Source: Oscillospiraceae bacterium
GTDB taxonomy: Bacteria > Bacillota > Clostridia > Oscillospirales > Ruminococcaceae
Direction: 5' to 3'
Length of the DNA: 47,292 nt
Assembly: GCA_004557855.1 (NCBI GenBank)
Contig: SFFJ01000011.1
Location: 1-47,292, forward strand
Shown here in pieces: positions 7,326 to 15,512 of this stretch. The notes under the pieces are model-generated. The model was not told the DNA's origin and made no database searches. It saw only the letters and a list, made by a program, of their open reading frames with translations. Position 1 is the stretch's first letter. Every line of letters begins with the position of its first letter. Position numbers and translations under genes: made by a program.

Positions 7326-8269
7326 AACAGTTTTTCCGCCGCCGTGCCACCCTGTGGATGCTCATCGGCTTTTGCCTGCTGCTGGGGCTGTTTCTCGGCC
7401 TTCGCACCGGCTTATTTTTCACCGGAAAAAATATCGTCAATATCCTTGAAGCCAATTCCTTCAAGCTGCTGCTTGCCATCGGCATGACCTTCATCATCGC
7501 CTCCGGCGGCATCGATCTTTCGGTCGGCTCTGTTCTGTCGCTCTCCGCCATCTTCACCGCCATAACATTAAAGCAGGGGGTGCCGGTTTGGGTCGGGATT
7601 TCAGTCGGGCTGCTTTCCGGTGTGCTTATGGGGCTTATCAATGGCTGTCTCATCCATTTTACCGGCATCAATGCCTTTATTATCACGCTCGGCACTTCGT
7701 TTTTATACCGGGGGTTGGCGCTCATCGTCACCCGCGGCACACCCGTAAGTAAAATGCCCGCTGCATTCCGCACCTTCGGCTGCGGTGATATCCTCCATAT
7801 CGAAAGCGGCGTATATATGGCGCTGGCCGCCCTGCTTATCGCATTCCCGCTTCTGTATAAAATGCGCTGGGGGCATTATATCACCACCCTGGGCGGCAAT
7901 CCGCAGGCGCTGCGGCGCTGCGGCGTCAAAACCGGTATGTGGCGCATCAGCACCTATGCGGTAATGGGCTTTTTGGCGGCGCTGGCGGGCATCATTATCA
8001 CCTCCCGTCTTAATTCCGCCGAACCAAACGCCGGACTGAATATGGAGATGGACGCCATTACGGCAGTCATCATGGGCGGGACGCCGCTGCACGGCGGCAG
8101 CGCATCGCTGGCGGGGACGGCGGTTGCCGTTTTGCTGCTCGGCACCATCCGCAACGGCCTTACCCTGATGAGCGTCTCCTCGTACTATCAGCAGTTTATT
8201 ACGGGTGCCATCCTGCTTTGCGCCGTAGTTACGGCGGAGCTTCGGGAACGCCGCCGCAGACTGCATTGA
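7322..8269 (+). CDS. CUT2 ABC importer permease (RbsC-like)
   Basis: A 315-residue polytopic membrane protein of the BPD_transp_2 (RbsC/MglC) family. About eight to ten hydrophobic segments are visible. Family marks include IASGGIDLSVGSVLSLS (~60-76), GLINGCLIHFTGINAFIITLGT (second half of the pore) and AVIMGGTPLHGGSASLAGT near the C-terminus. It forms the transmembrane channel of the importer. The start overlaps the ATPase stop; the lipoprotein gene follows after 60 nt. The substrate cannot be read from the sequence; the adjoining PsuG-like gene hints at pseudouridine or another nucleoside. Confidence 0.9.
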   Translation: MKQFFRRRATLWMLIGFCLLLGLFLGLRTGLFFTGKNIVNILEANSFKLLLAIGMTFIIASGGIDLSVGSVLSLSAIFTAITLKQGVPVWVGISVGLLSGVLMGLINGCLIHFTGINAFIITLGTSFLYRGLALIVTRGTPVSKMPAAFRTFGCGDILHIESGVYMALAALLIAFPLLYKMRWGHYITTLGGNPQALRRCGVKTGMWRISTYAVMGFLAALAGIIITSRLNSAEPNAGLNMEMDAITAVIMGGTPLHGGSASLAGTAVAVLLLGTIRNGLTLMSVSSYYQQFITGAILLCAVVTAELRERRRRLH

Positions 8270-8329
8270 CCTGTTTTATAAGGTTGACCCCTTGTAAATA
8301 AAATCAAAACAAAATTGGAGGAAAAAGAA

Positions 8330-9391
8330 ATGAAGAAACTTGTAGCACTGCTGCTGGCTGCCATGATGCTGCTGGCAATGGCCGCCTGCGGCAATGAGCC
8401 CCAGCCGACCCCCACTCCCGATCCCACTCCCGCAGTGGATAACACGGTGGTAGATGAGCTGTATGCTGCCTTTGATAAGTCGATGGCCGAGCAGCTGGGC
8501 GAGACCCCTGCCCCCAACGGCGAAAAGATCGGTGCGGTCATCATCTCGCTGTCCAACCAGTTCTGGGCCAACATGAAGACCTGCTATGAGGCCGCTGCCG
8601 AAAAGCTGGGCGTAGCGATCGACGTTCAGACCGGCACCACCGAGGGCGACACCCAGAGCCAGCTGGAGACCCTGATGACCATGGCCGATATGGATTACAG
8701 CGTCATCATTGTTTCTCCCATCGATGGCACCAACCTGATCCCCGGCATCGTTAAATGCAATGAAAAGGGCATCAAGGTCATCAATCTCGGCCCCGGCGTT
8801 GATACCGCTGCGCTGGCGGAAGCGGGCGGCCACCTCGATGGCAAGATCACCGTTCAGTTCAGCGATCAGGGCAAGATCGTTGCCAATGATATGATCTCCC
8901 GCCTGCCCGAGGGTGGCGAAGTCGCCATTCTTCAGGGCATTGCCGGTGCGGGCCAGTCCGAAGGCCGTACCGCCGGTGCTACCGCCGTATTCGAGGCCGC
9001 CGAGAACATCGACCTTGTTGCTTCCGTTCCCTGCGATTGGGATGCGACCAAGGCCTATGACACCACCAAGGACATCCTTACCGCTCATCCCAACCTCAAG
9101 GGCATCTTCGCCTGCAATGACGTGATGGCGCTGGCCGCTGTTGAAGCGCTGACCGCCGAAGGCCGCACCGATGTTCTGGTTTACGGCGTTGACTTTACCG
9201 CCGATGCCCGCGAAGCGCTGAAGGCCGGCACCATGACCGGTACCATGTCCTATTCCAGCGTGAAGTACACCGAGGCTGCCCTCAAGCTGGCAATCGCAAT
9301 TGCCCAGGGCAAGGAATATACCGAGCCCATCTATCTGCCCCTCACCCTTGTCACCGTAGATAACGTGGCCGAGCTGGACAACTGGGCGTAA
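8330..9391 (+). CDS. CUT2 substrate-binding lipoprotein
   Basis: A 353-residue lipoprotein. The start at 8330 is chosen because TTGGAGGAAAAAGAA supplies a strong ribosome site. The signal peptide MKKLVALLLAAMMLLAMAAC ends in a lipobox (MAAC), followed by a proline/threonine linker. The mature part is a Peripla_BP_4 (RbsB-like) fold: IGAVIISLSNQFWANM opens lobe 1, and IIVSPIDGTNL, ILQGIAGAGQSEGR and GIFACNDVMALAAVEAL are conserved ligand-lobe segments. It captures the solute outside the membrane and delivers it to the permease. Two hairpins after the stop end the operon. Ligand unknown. Confidence 0.92.
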   Translation: MKKLVALLLAAMMLLAMAACGNEPQPTPTPDPTPAVDNTVVDELYAAFDKSMAEQLGETPAPNGEKIGAVIISLSNQFWANMKTCYEAAAEKLGVAIDVQTGTTEGDTQSQLETLMTMADMDYSVIIVSPIDGTNLIPGIVKCNEKGIKVINLGPGVDTAALAEAGGHLDGKITVQFSDQGKIVANDMISRLPEGGEVAILQGIAGAGQSEGRTAGATAVFEAAENIDLVASVPCDWDATKAYDTTKDILTAHPNLKGIFACNDVMALAAVEALTAEGRTDVLVYGVDFTADAREALKAGTMTGTMSYSSVKYTEAALKLAIAIAQGKEYTEPIYLPLTLVTVDNVAELDNWA

Positions 9392-9428
9392 ACAGTATAA
9401 AATAGTGGGCAGGAACTGCCCGTTTGGT

Positions 9429-9501
9429 CTGCCTGTTTCTCATCAGTGGGGAGCAGGCAGCGCCGTATTAAAAAGAAACCAGCACATACGGCGCACTTTT
9501 T
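9429..9501 (+). terminator. Tandem hairpins and terminator after the binding protein
   Basis: CTGCCTG (9429-9435) pairs with CAGGCAG (9454-9460). A second hairpin, GCGCCGTAT (9460-9468) with ATACGGCGC (9486-9494), is a perfect 9-bp stem followed by TTTTT (9497-9501). The second is a clear intrinsic terminator; the first may protect the abundant binding-protein mRNA. Confidence 0.8.
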
Positions 9502-9538
9502 ATCCTTGCCCTCACTATATTGATACAGGAGTTATATA

Positions 9539-10324
9539 ATGAAACATCTGGTAGAAACTGCTCTGCTGACCCACGGCCTGCGCTCCGTCACCAATCGTGA
9601 GCTGGAAAGTAGCTGGCATTGCCCCGAGGCGACCCTTGCATGGGTAGACCGCGGTGAATTAAAGCTCGGGTCCATCAGGGAATACCTGCCTTTCCGGGAA
9701 AGAGCAGAGGAGTTGGTTCGCATCGATTGCGACCATTTGGAGGAAGCTCTGCAAAAGGGCGTCAGCGGCGCCCTGACCGCCAGCGGTACTATGGCAGTAT
9801 GCCAAAGACTGAAACTCCCGATGGCCATTACCTGCGGCATGGGCGGCATCGGCGATCTGCGCGGGGAGGAGCTTTGTCCCGATCTGCCTGCCCTGATGAA
9901 TATCCCCGTTGCGCTCATTTCCACCTCCCCCAAGGACATGCTGGATATCCCCGCCACCTTGCAGTGGCTGCGGCAGCACGGCGTCCATACGGCAGGGGAG
10001 CCCTGCACCGGCTATCTCTTTTGCGGGGAGTCTAACCCGTCGGAGCTGCCCTTATCCGCAGTAGAAAGTGAAACGGCAGTCCGCCGGTTGACCGCTGACG
10101 GCGGGCTTTTGATCCTCAACCCCATCCCGGAGCGGGAACGGGTGCAGGACAGCAGTATTCTGGCGGATGCGATAAAGGCAGGCAAGCAGGCCGAGGCCGA
10201 GGGCCGCTATTATCACCCGGCCGCCAATGGGGAAATTGACCGGAGAACCGGGGGCTATTCCTCCCGCATCCAGCTGGAAAGCCTGCAGCGGAATATCCTG
10301 CTTGCCCAAAGCATTACGGATTAA
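9539..10324 (+). CDS. psuG: Pseudouridine-5'-phosphate glycosidase-like protein
   Basis: A 261-residue protein that follows the PsuG/IndA family along its length: VETALLTHG matches the N-terminal LEST-x-ISHG segment (catalytic Glu), ALTASGTMAV and TCGMGGIGDLRGEE match the glycine-rich loop, STSPKDMLDIPATLQWL carries the lysine that forms the ribose adduct in E. coli PsuG, and ILNPIPE is the family signature. PsuG splits pseudouridine-5'-phosphate into uracil and ribose-5-phosphate. It is about 50 residues shorter than E. coli PsuG, and a second conserved lysine (in the TKVSR segment) appears to be replaced. No PsuK kinase is nearby. It follows the CUT2 operon after a terminator and has a GGAG ribosome site. 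The family is safe, activity less so. Confidence 0.8.
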   Translation: MKHLVETALLTHGLRSVTNRELESSWHCPEATLAWVDRGELKLGSIREYLPFRERAEELVRIDCDHLEEALQKGVSGALTASGTMAVCQRLKLPMAITCGMGGIGDLRGEELCPDLPALMNIPVALISTSPKDMLDIPATLQWLRQHGVHTAGEPCTGYLFCGESNPSELPLSAVESETAVRRLTADGGLLILNPIPERERVQDSSILADAIKAGKQAEAEGRYYHPAANGEIDRRTGGYSSRIQLESLQRNILLAQSITD

Positions 10325-10450
10325 ATTAACGCTTATTCTGCGGAAGGTGCCTATCTCCGCTGCTGTTCCTCTCCCAAGACTTGCAAAGCAGGCCGGACTG
10401 TGAAATAATAGGGGAGTAGATGTTATATAAAAACCGAAAGGATGTGCCAA

Positions 10451-12142
10451 ATGAAATTTAGTGAAATGCAGTACAGCCGCCCGGATATGGAAGCGCTTGC
10501 CGCTGCCACCGCCCGCACGCTGGAGGCGCTGAAGGCCGCCCCCGATGCCGCCGGACAGATCGCCGCCTATGATGCCTATGAAAAGCAGCAGAAGACCGCA
10601 TCGACCATGCAGCAGCTGGCCTATATCCGCCATACCATCAATACCAAGGATGAGTTCTACAATGCCGAAAATGACTACATGGACGAGATCGGCCCCAAGC
10701 TGCAGGAGCTGACCCACCGGGTCAATACGGCGCTGCTCGAATCCCCCTACCGGGCGGAGCTGGAGCAGCACTACGGCGCCCTTATGTTCAAAAACCTTGA
10801 GATCGCCGCCCGCAGCTTTTCCCCTGCCATTGTGGAGCTGATGCAGGAGGAAAACAAGCTGGTATCGGAATATCAGAACCTCTACGCCTCCGCCATGGTG
10901 GAATTTGACGGCAAAACCATGCCCCTGCCGCTGCTGGGACCCTATAAGCAGGACCCCGACCGTGCCGTTCGCAAGGCCGCTTATGAAGCAGACGCCCGGT
11001 TCTTCGACAGCCACCGTGAGGAGCTGGACACCCTGTATGATAAGCTGGTAAAAAACCGTGACGCCCAGGCCAAGAAGATGGGCCTTCCGAACTTCATCCC
11101 GCTGGGATATGACCGCATGGGGCGCAACTGCTACACCCCCGCGGATGTCGCCGCCTTCCGTGACCAGATCGCCGAGGATATGGTGCCTATCGTCGCCAAG
11201 GTGAAAGAGTCCCAGCGCCGTCGCATCGGGGTGGAAAAGCTGGCCTTCTACGATGATGCCATCAGCTTCCCGGACGGTAACGCCGTGCCGGAGGGCACCC
11301 CGGATGAGATTTTGGCAGCCGGCAAAAAGATGTATGAGGAGCTTTCCCCCGAAACCGCCGAGTTTATCGATTTCATGTTCGAAAACGAGCTGTTCGATGT
11401 CCTCTCCCGGGACGGCAAGGCCCCCGGCGGCTACTGCACCGAGATCCCCGATTACAAATCCCCCTTTATTTTCAGCAATTTCAATGCCACCGCGGGCGAC
11501 GTGGACGTCCTGACCCACGAGGCCGGGCATGCCTTTGCCGCCTATCGTTCCTTCCTGCAAAAGCTGCCCATGCTGCTGGGCGCTCCCACCATTGAGGCCT
11601 GCGAGTGCCATTCCATGTCGATGGAATTCCTGACCGCCCCGTGGCACCATCTGTTCTTCGGCAAGCAGACCGATAAATACGAGCTGGGCCACTGCGAAGA
11701 CTCGTTGGTCTTTATCCCTTACGGCTGCATGGTGGATGAGTTCCAGCACAAGGTGTACGAGAACCCCGAAATGACCCCCGAGCAGCGCAATGAGCTGTGG
11801 CTTTCCCTTGAAAAGAAATACCGCCCGTGGATCGACTTTGATAACCTGCCGTTCTATTCCCGCGGCGGCGGCTGGCAGCGTCAGCTTCACATCTATGAAG
11901 TCCCGCTGTACTACATCGATTACTGCATGGCGCAGACGGTGGCATTCCAGTTCTGGAACCTTTCCCGGGAAAACTATGCCGAGACCTGGAAGAAGTACCT
12001 GACCTTTGTGGATAAGGCCGGTACGGCTACCTTTGCGGAGTTGGTGGAAAGCGCCGGTCTGAAGGTACCCTATCACCCCGGCTGCATCGGGGAGATCGGT
12101 GCGGGCATCAGCCGTTGGCTGGATGAGCACCAACTGGATTAA
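10451..12142 (+). CDS. M3-family oligoendopeptidase
   Basis: A 563-residue cytoplasmic zinc peptidase of the M3B/PepF type. The active-site motif H356-E357-A-G-H360 (DVLTHEAGHAFAAY) is followed by the conserved CECHSMSMEFL segment that holds the third ligand Glu. A tyrosine/glycine-rich FYSRGGGWQRQLHIYEVPLYYIDY loop toward the C-terminus is typical of the family. It degrades short peptides. The start at 10451 is preferred over the ATG at 10442 because the GAAAGGA ribosome site lies 8 nt before it. The gene is monocistronic between psuG and nrdR; a G/C hairpin (12160-12187) follows the stop but lacks a U run. No signal peptide. Confidence 0.92.
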   Translation: MKFSEMQYSRPDMEALAAATARTLEALKAAPDAAGQIAAYDAYEKQQKTASTMQQLAYIRHTINTKDEFYNAENDYMDEIGPKLQELTHRVNTALLESPYRAELEQHYGALMFKNLEIAARSFSPAIVELMQEENKLVSEYQNLYASAMVEFDGKTMPLPLLGPYKQDPDRAVRKAAYEADARFFDSHREELDTLYDKLVKNRDAQAKKMGLPNFIPLGYDRMGRNCYTPADVAAFRDQIAEDMVPIVAKVKESQRRRIGVEKLAFYDDAISFPDGNAVPEGTPDEILAAGKKMYEELSPETAEFIDFMFENELFDVLSRDGKAPGGYCTEIPDYKSPFIFSNFNATAGDVDVLTHEAGHAFAAYRSFLQKLPMLLGAPTIEACECHSMSMEFLTAPWHHLFFGKQTDKYELGHCEDSLVFIPYGCMVDEFQHKVYENPEMTPEQRNELWLSLEKKYRPWIDFDNLPFYSRGGGWQRQLHIYEVPLYYIDYCMAQTVAFQFWNLSRENYAETWKKYLTFVDKAGTATFAELVESAGLKVPYHPGCIGEIGAGISRWLDEHQLD

Positions 12143-12159
12143 CATCGGTTAAGGATCCG

Positions 12160-12187
12160 TTTCCCCTGCCGTAAAAGGCGGGGGAAA
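12160..12187 (+). other. Hairpin after the oligopeptidase
   Basis: TTTCCCC-TGCC pairs with GGC(G)-GGGGAAA around a GTAAAA loop. There is no U run, so it may be an mRNA 3'-end stabiliser or a weak terminator. Confidence 0.45.
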
Positions 12188-12190
12188 TGC

Positions 12191-12219
12191 TTGTATTGGC
12201 GGGAAAAAACTGCTATAAT
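12191..12219 (+). promoter_or_regulatory. Promoter of nrdR
   Basis: TTGTAT (12191-12196), 17 nt, TATAAT (12214-12219), with an extended TGC just before the -10. It lies 30 nt before the nrdR start. Confidence 0.7.
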
Positions 12220-12248
12220 ATGAAAAAAGATATGAGGAGGAACCCGGC

Positions 12249-12710
12249 ATGAAATGTCCGTTCTGCGGTTATACCGAAAGCAAGGTTATCGATACCCGCC
12301 CCACCGATGAAGGGGAACGCATCCGCCGCAGAAGGGAGTGCCTGCAATGTGGCAAGCGCTTTACCTCCTATGAGATCGTGGAAACCACCCCGGTGATGGT
12401 CATCAAAAAGGACGGCTCCCGCGAGGCATTCAGCCATGATAAGCTGCTGCGCGGAGTGCTCAAATCCTGCGAAAAACGCCCCGTAACGCTGGCCCAGCTG
12501 GAAGCCATGGTAAGCGAGATCGAGGTGGAGCTGCAAAACCGCATGGACCGTGAGGTCCCCAGTGCGGTCATCGGCGAGCTGGTGATGGATAAGCTGAAAA
12601 AGATCGATCAGGTTGCCTATGTGCGCTTTGCCAGCGTTTATAGGGAATTTAAGGATATCCAGAGCTTTTTGGAGGAGCTGAAGGTCATCCTGGAGCACGA
12701 AAAGAACTGA
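12249..12710 (+). CDS. nrdR: Ribonucleotide reductase repressor NrdR
   Basis: A 153-residue protein, the standard NrdR length. Residues 1-45 form the zinc ribbon (C3, C6, C31, C34: CPFC ... CLQC), with the IRRRREC stretch that contacts DNA. Residues ~49-139 form the ATP-cone (VIKKDGSREAFSHDKLLRG). It senses dATP/ATP and represses nrd operons by binding paired NrdR boxes. No ribonucleotide reductase gene is in this window. The start has a GAGGAGG site. It is expressed from its own extended -10 promoter and ends at a terminator. Confidence 0.97.
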   Translation: MKCPFCGYTESKVIDTRPTDEGERIRRRRECLQCGKRFTSYEIVETTPVMVIKKDGSREAFSHDKLLRGVLKSCEKRPVTLAQLEAMVSEIEVELQNRMDREVPSAVIGELVMDKLKKIDQVAYVRFASVYREFKDIQSFLEELKVILEHEKN

Positions 12711-12734
12711 ATAACCCGCATGAAATAAGGAAAA

Positions 12735-12766
12735 AGAGCGTTCTCCGCCGTGGGGACGCTTTTTTC
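12735..12766 (+). terminator. Terminator after nrdR
   Basis: A GCGTTCTCC...GGGGACGC stem with one mismatch around GCCGT is followed by TTTTTT at 12760-12765. Confidence 0.7.
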
Positions 12767-12796
12767 TTGTGTGTCGAATTGTTCACATTTACTTTA

Positions 12797-12825
12797 TTGA
12801 AACAAGGGGTACGATGTGATACAAT
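12797..12825 (+). promoter_or_regulatory. Promoter of the anchored binding-protein gene
   Basis: TTGAAA (12797-12802), 17 nt, TACAAT (12820-12825). It lies 41 nt before the start codon at 12867. Confidence 0.65.
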
Positions 12826-12866
12826 AATACCATCCATATATTGTGTACTTTGCGTTAGGAGATACC

Positions 12867-13976
12867 ATGAAGCATATTTTGATATATCTTGCAGTCGCCC
12901 TGGTGATGTTCGGGTTGCTGGGGTGGTACTTTACCCGGCAGGATGATATTCACCCGCAGGCGACCCCTACCAATCTGACCACGAGCAACGTTGCGAAGCA
13001 GTCACAGCAGACGGTAAAGATGTTGTTTGCCGATATGAGCAGCGAGGAGAAAAATGCCTTCCGCACCGCCTTGATGAGCGAGCTGGACGACACCCTGCTT
13101 GTGGAGGCACACGACTGCATGGGCAGTGCCGAGGTGCAGCTGACCTATGCCAAGCGGGTGCTGGAGCAGGGCTGCACGGTACTGCTGCTGGAGCCGGTGG
13201 ATGAAGCCACAGCCGATGAGCTGCTGTCGCTGGCGGCCTCATACGATGTGCCGGTAGTGATGATGAACCGTTCGGCAACACCGGCGCAGTTGGCGGCCTA
13301 CGATAAGGTATACGGCATCGTTAAGGCCGAAGACACCGAGGAAGCGGAGCTTCTCCGTCTGGCCGATACCATTGCGGAATACTGGAAAACCAACCGGGAG
13401 CAGCTCAATTTCAGGCTTTTGGACGGAAAGCTGGGCATTGCCACAGTCACCGATTACGATTTTGAAGAAAGCGGCAAGTGGGAAAAGCTGCAAACACTGT
13501 TGGAGGAACGGGACTGCGATACGGTTTTAAGCTGGAGCGTCATCACCGAATACCTCAATTACAACCTTGAACGCCGGCTGGATACCATCCATGCCTACGG
13601 GGGCGAGCTGATCCTCTTTGGCGACAGCGCCGATGCCGAAAAGGCCTACGCCTACTACCGTGACCCCACCGAATACCCCAGCGGCAATTATAGGCCGTTT
13701 TTGGGGGTAATGGAAATCGATGAAACCGCATATAACCTGTTTAAGGACGGCAAGGTCCTCTTTGCCGAGGGCGCCGGCGGCTATATGATGGGCCGTGCGG
13801 CAGCGCAGATGATCGCACAGCTGGTATACGGGCAGGCGCCGCGGGTATCCGCATTTCTGGCTACTCCCGCCGATGGCGGCAAGAACTTCCTTTGTACCCC
13901 CGTCATGCTGAAAAATACCATTGCGGTGGAGCAGCCGGAGGAGGAATCCGCTACCCCGGCTCCGGCAGAATCTTAA
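12867..13976 (+). CDS. Membrane-anchored periplasmic-binding-like protein
   Basis: A 369-residue protein with one N-terminal hydrophobic anchor (residues 4-22, then YFTRQDD) and no lipobox. The rest looks like a type 1 periplasmic-binding fold (RbsB/MglB-like): CTVLLLEPVDEATADELLSLAASYDVPVVMMNR is the typical lobe-1 pattern, and a VLFAEGAGGYMMGRAAAQMIAQLVYG segment closes lobe 2. No ABC partner lies near it. The next genes encode cell-wall-active proteins, so it may be a sensor or accessory factor rather than an importer subunit. The start at 12867 is chosen for the TAGGAGAT site; an upstream in-frame GTG is unlikely. The C-terminus ends in an acidic/proline tail. Confidence 0.7.
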   Translation: MKHILIYLAVALVMFGLLGWYFTRQDDIHPQATPTNLTTSNVAKQSQQTVKMLFADMSSEEKNAFRTALMSELDDTLLVEAHDCMGSAEVQLTYAKRVLEQGCTVLLLEPVDEATADELLSLAASYDVPVVMMNRSATPAQLAAYDKVYGIVKAEDTEEAELLRLADTIAEYWKTNREQLNFRLLDGKLGIATVTDYDFEESGKWEKLQTLLEERDCDTVLSWSVITEYLNYNLERRLDTIHAYGGELILFGDSADAEKAYAYYRDPTEYPSGNYRPFLGVMEIDETAYNLFKDGKVLFAEGAGGYMMGRAAAQMIAQLVYGQAPRVSAFLATPADGGKNFLCTPVMLKNTIAVEQPEEESATPAPAES

Positions 13977-14045
13977 ATTCAAATGCAGCAAATCCGCCGT
14001 TTGGCGGCACTAATAAGATGGACTGATACGAAAGGGGAGAGCGTG

Positions 14046-15491
14046 ATGAAAAAACTGACGGCGGTGCTGGCGGCTTTGGCGATGGCGCTTTCTCTTTTTG
14101 CGTGCGGCAGTTTGCCGGGAAAGCCCGAAACGCCGAGCCCCGATGTACAACAGGGTACGGTAATTCTACCCAAGCCGGATGAGGGGCAGGAGGAGCCGAA
14201 GGGGGAATACCCCGCAGCGAGTGACCCATTGCCCCAGCAGCCGGATAAGAAGGACCCGCAGCAGACCGCAAAGCCGCAGGACAATAAAAAGCCCGAGAGC
14301 AATAAGCCGCAGGAGACCCCAAAGCCCCCTGAAGCCCCCAAGCAGGAGGACGATAAAAATAACGGCGGCACCGCATCCGGCAGCACTGTTTCCCCCGGCG
14401 GGGAATACCGCGCGGTGTGGATCAGCTATCTGGAGCTGGGCGGGATGCTGACCGGAAAAACGGCAGGGCAGTTCCGCAGCAATATAGCGGCCGCCTATGA
14501 TAACGCCAAAAATCTGGGCTGCAATACCGTCATCGTTCATGTGCGTCCGTTCGGGGATGCCCTCTATTGCTCCGATTATTACCCGACCTCCTACCTCATT
14601 ACCGGCAGCGAGGGCGACCCCTTGCCCTTTGACCCGCTTAAAATCATGCTGGAGGAAGCGCATAACCGCGGCCTGACCTTTGAAGCGTGGCTGAATCCTT
14701 ACCGGGTGCGGCCCCGCACCGGCAAGCCGCTGTGCAGCACCAATCCGGCCCAGCAGTACATAAACAGCGGCGGCGATACCGTCTACCAGACTGCGAACGG
14801 CGGTATCTTCTACAATCCCGGTTCCCGGGAAGCGATCGACCTGATCGTCAACGGCGTGCGGGAGATCGTACGCAATTACGATGTGGACGCCATTCACTTT
14901 GATGATTATTTCTATGCCTCCACCGACAGCAGCATTGACAGCGCCCTGTACGCCGCAAACGGCGGGGGCAAATCGCTGGCCGCATGGAGAAGGCAGAATG
15001 TCAATACCATGGTGCGGGAGGTCTACGCCGCCGTAAAGGCCGAAAAGCCTTCGGTGCGGTTCGGTATCAGCCCGCAGGGCAATACCAGAATAAACTACGA
15101 TACACTGTATGCCGATGTAGCCACATGGCTTGCGAACCCCGGCTATGTCGATTACATCTGCCCGCAGATCTACTACGGGTTCCAGAACGCCACCTGCCCG
15201 TACAGCAGTGTGCTGAAGGAATTCAGCGGCATGATAAAGGTCAGCGGCATCGACTTGTACGTGGGGCTGGCGGCCTATAAAATCGGCAATGAGGACACCT
15301 ATGCGGGCGCTGCCGGCAAGTACGAATGGCAGCAAAACAGCAATCTTTTAAGCCGCATGGTGACAGAGGCCAGAGGTGCCGACCATTATAAAGGCTTCTG
15401 CCTTTACAGTTACAGCTCTGTTTCTGCCCCCGCCGCAGGCGTGCAGTCGCAGGTGCAGGCGGAACTTTCTGCCTTGAGCAAGATACTATAA
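14046..15491 (+). CDS. GHL10-like glycosyl hydrolase lipoprotein
   Basis: A 481-residue lipoprotein (lipobox SLFAC near residue 20) followed by ~95 residues of low-complexity Pro/Lys/Gln/Asp linker (KPQDNKKPESNKPQETPKPP). The catalytic part starts at ~GGEYRAVWISYLEL and follows the YngK/DUF187 (GHL10, family-10-like) TIM-barrel family: NTVIVHVRPFGDALY, TFEAWLNPYRVRP, VDAIHFDDYFY and VRFGISPQG are its strands, with acidic residues at the ends of DAIHFDDYF. Proteins of this family are thought to act on peptidoglycan or related glycans. The start at 14046 has a GGGGAG site. It is 69 nt after the anchored binding-like gene and 21 nt before the giant amidase, so the three are probably co-transcribed. 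Confidence 0.85.
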   Translation: MKKLTAVLAALAMALSLFACGSLPGKPETPSPDVQQGTVILPKPDEGQEEPKGEYPAASDPLPQQPDKKDPQQTAKPQDNKKPESNKPQETPKPPEAPKQEDDKNNGGTASGSTVSPGGEYRAVWISYLELGGMLTGKTAGQFRSNIAAAYDNAKNLGCNTVIVHVRPFGDALYCSDYYPTSYLITGSEGDPLPFDPLKIMLEEAHNRGLTFEAWLNPYRVRPRTGKPLCSTNPAQQYINSGGDTVYQTANGGIFYNPGSREAIDLIVNGVREIVRNYDVDAIHFDDYFYASTDSSIDSALYAANGGGKSLAAWRRQNVNTMVREVYAAVKAEKPSVRFGISPQGNTRINYDTLYADVATWLANPGYVDYICPQIYYGFQNATCPYSSVLKEFSGMIKVSGIDLYVGLAAYKIGNEDTYAGAAGKYEWQQNSNLLSRMVTEARGADHYKGFCLYSYSSVSAPAAGVQSQVQAELSALSKIL

Positions 15492-15512
15492 ACCTTTTCC
15501 GGGAGGCCTGTT

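Noticed and set aside
10052..12145. 697-codon open frame on the minus strand opposite the M3 peptidase
   Set aside because: It mirrors the GC-rich codon use of a certain gene, lacks a ribosome site and shows no recognisable domain. The same holds for long antisense frames at 16926-19226 and 20950-22860.
12831..12846. NrdR-box-like CATCCATATATTGTGT just after nrdR
   Set aside because: Only one half (TATATTGTGT) fits well, NrdR boxes act in pairs, and the next gene is not a ribonucleotide reductase.
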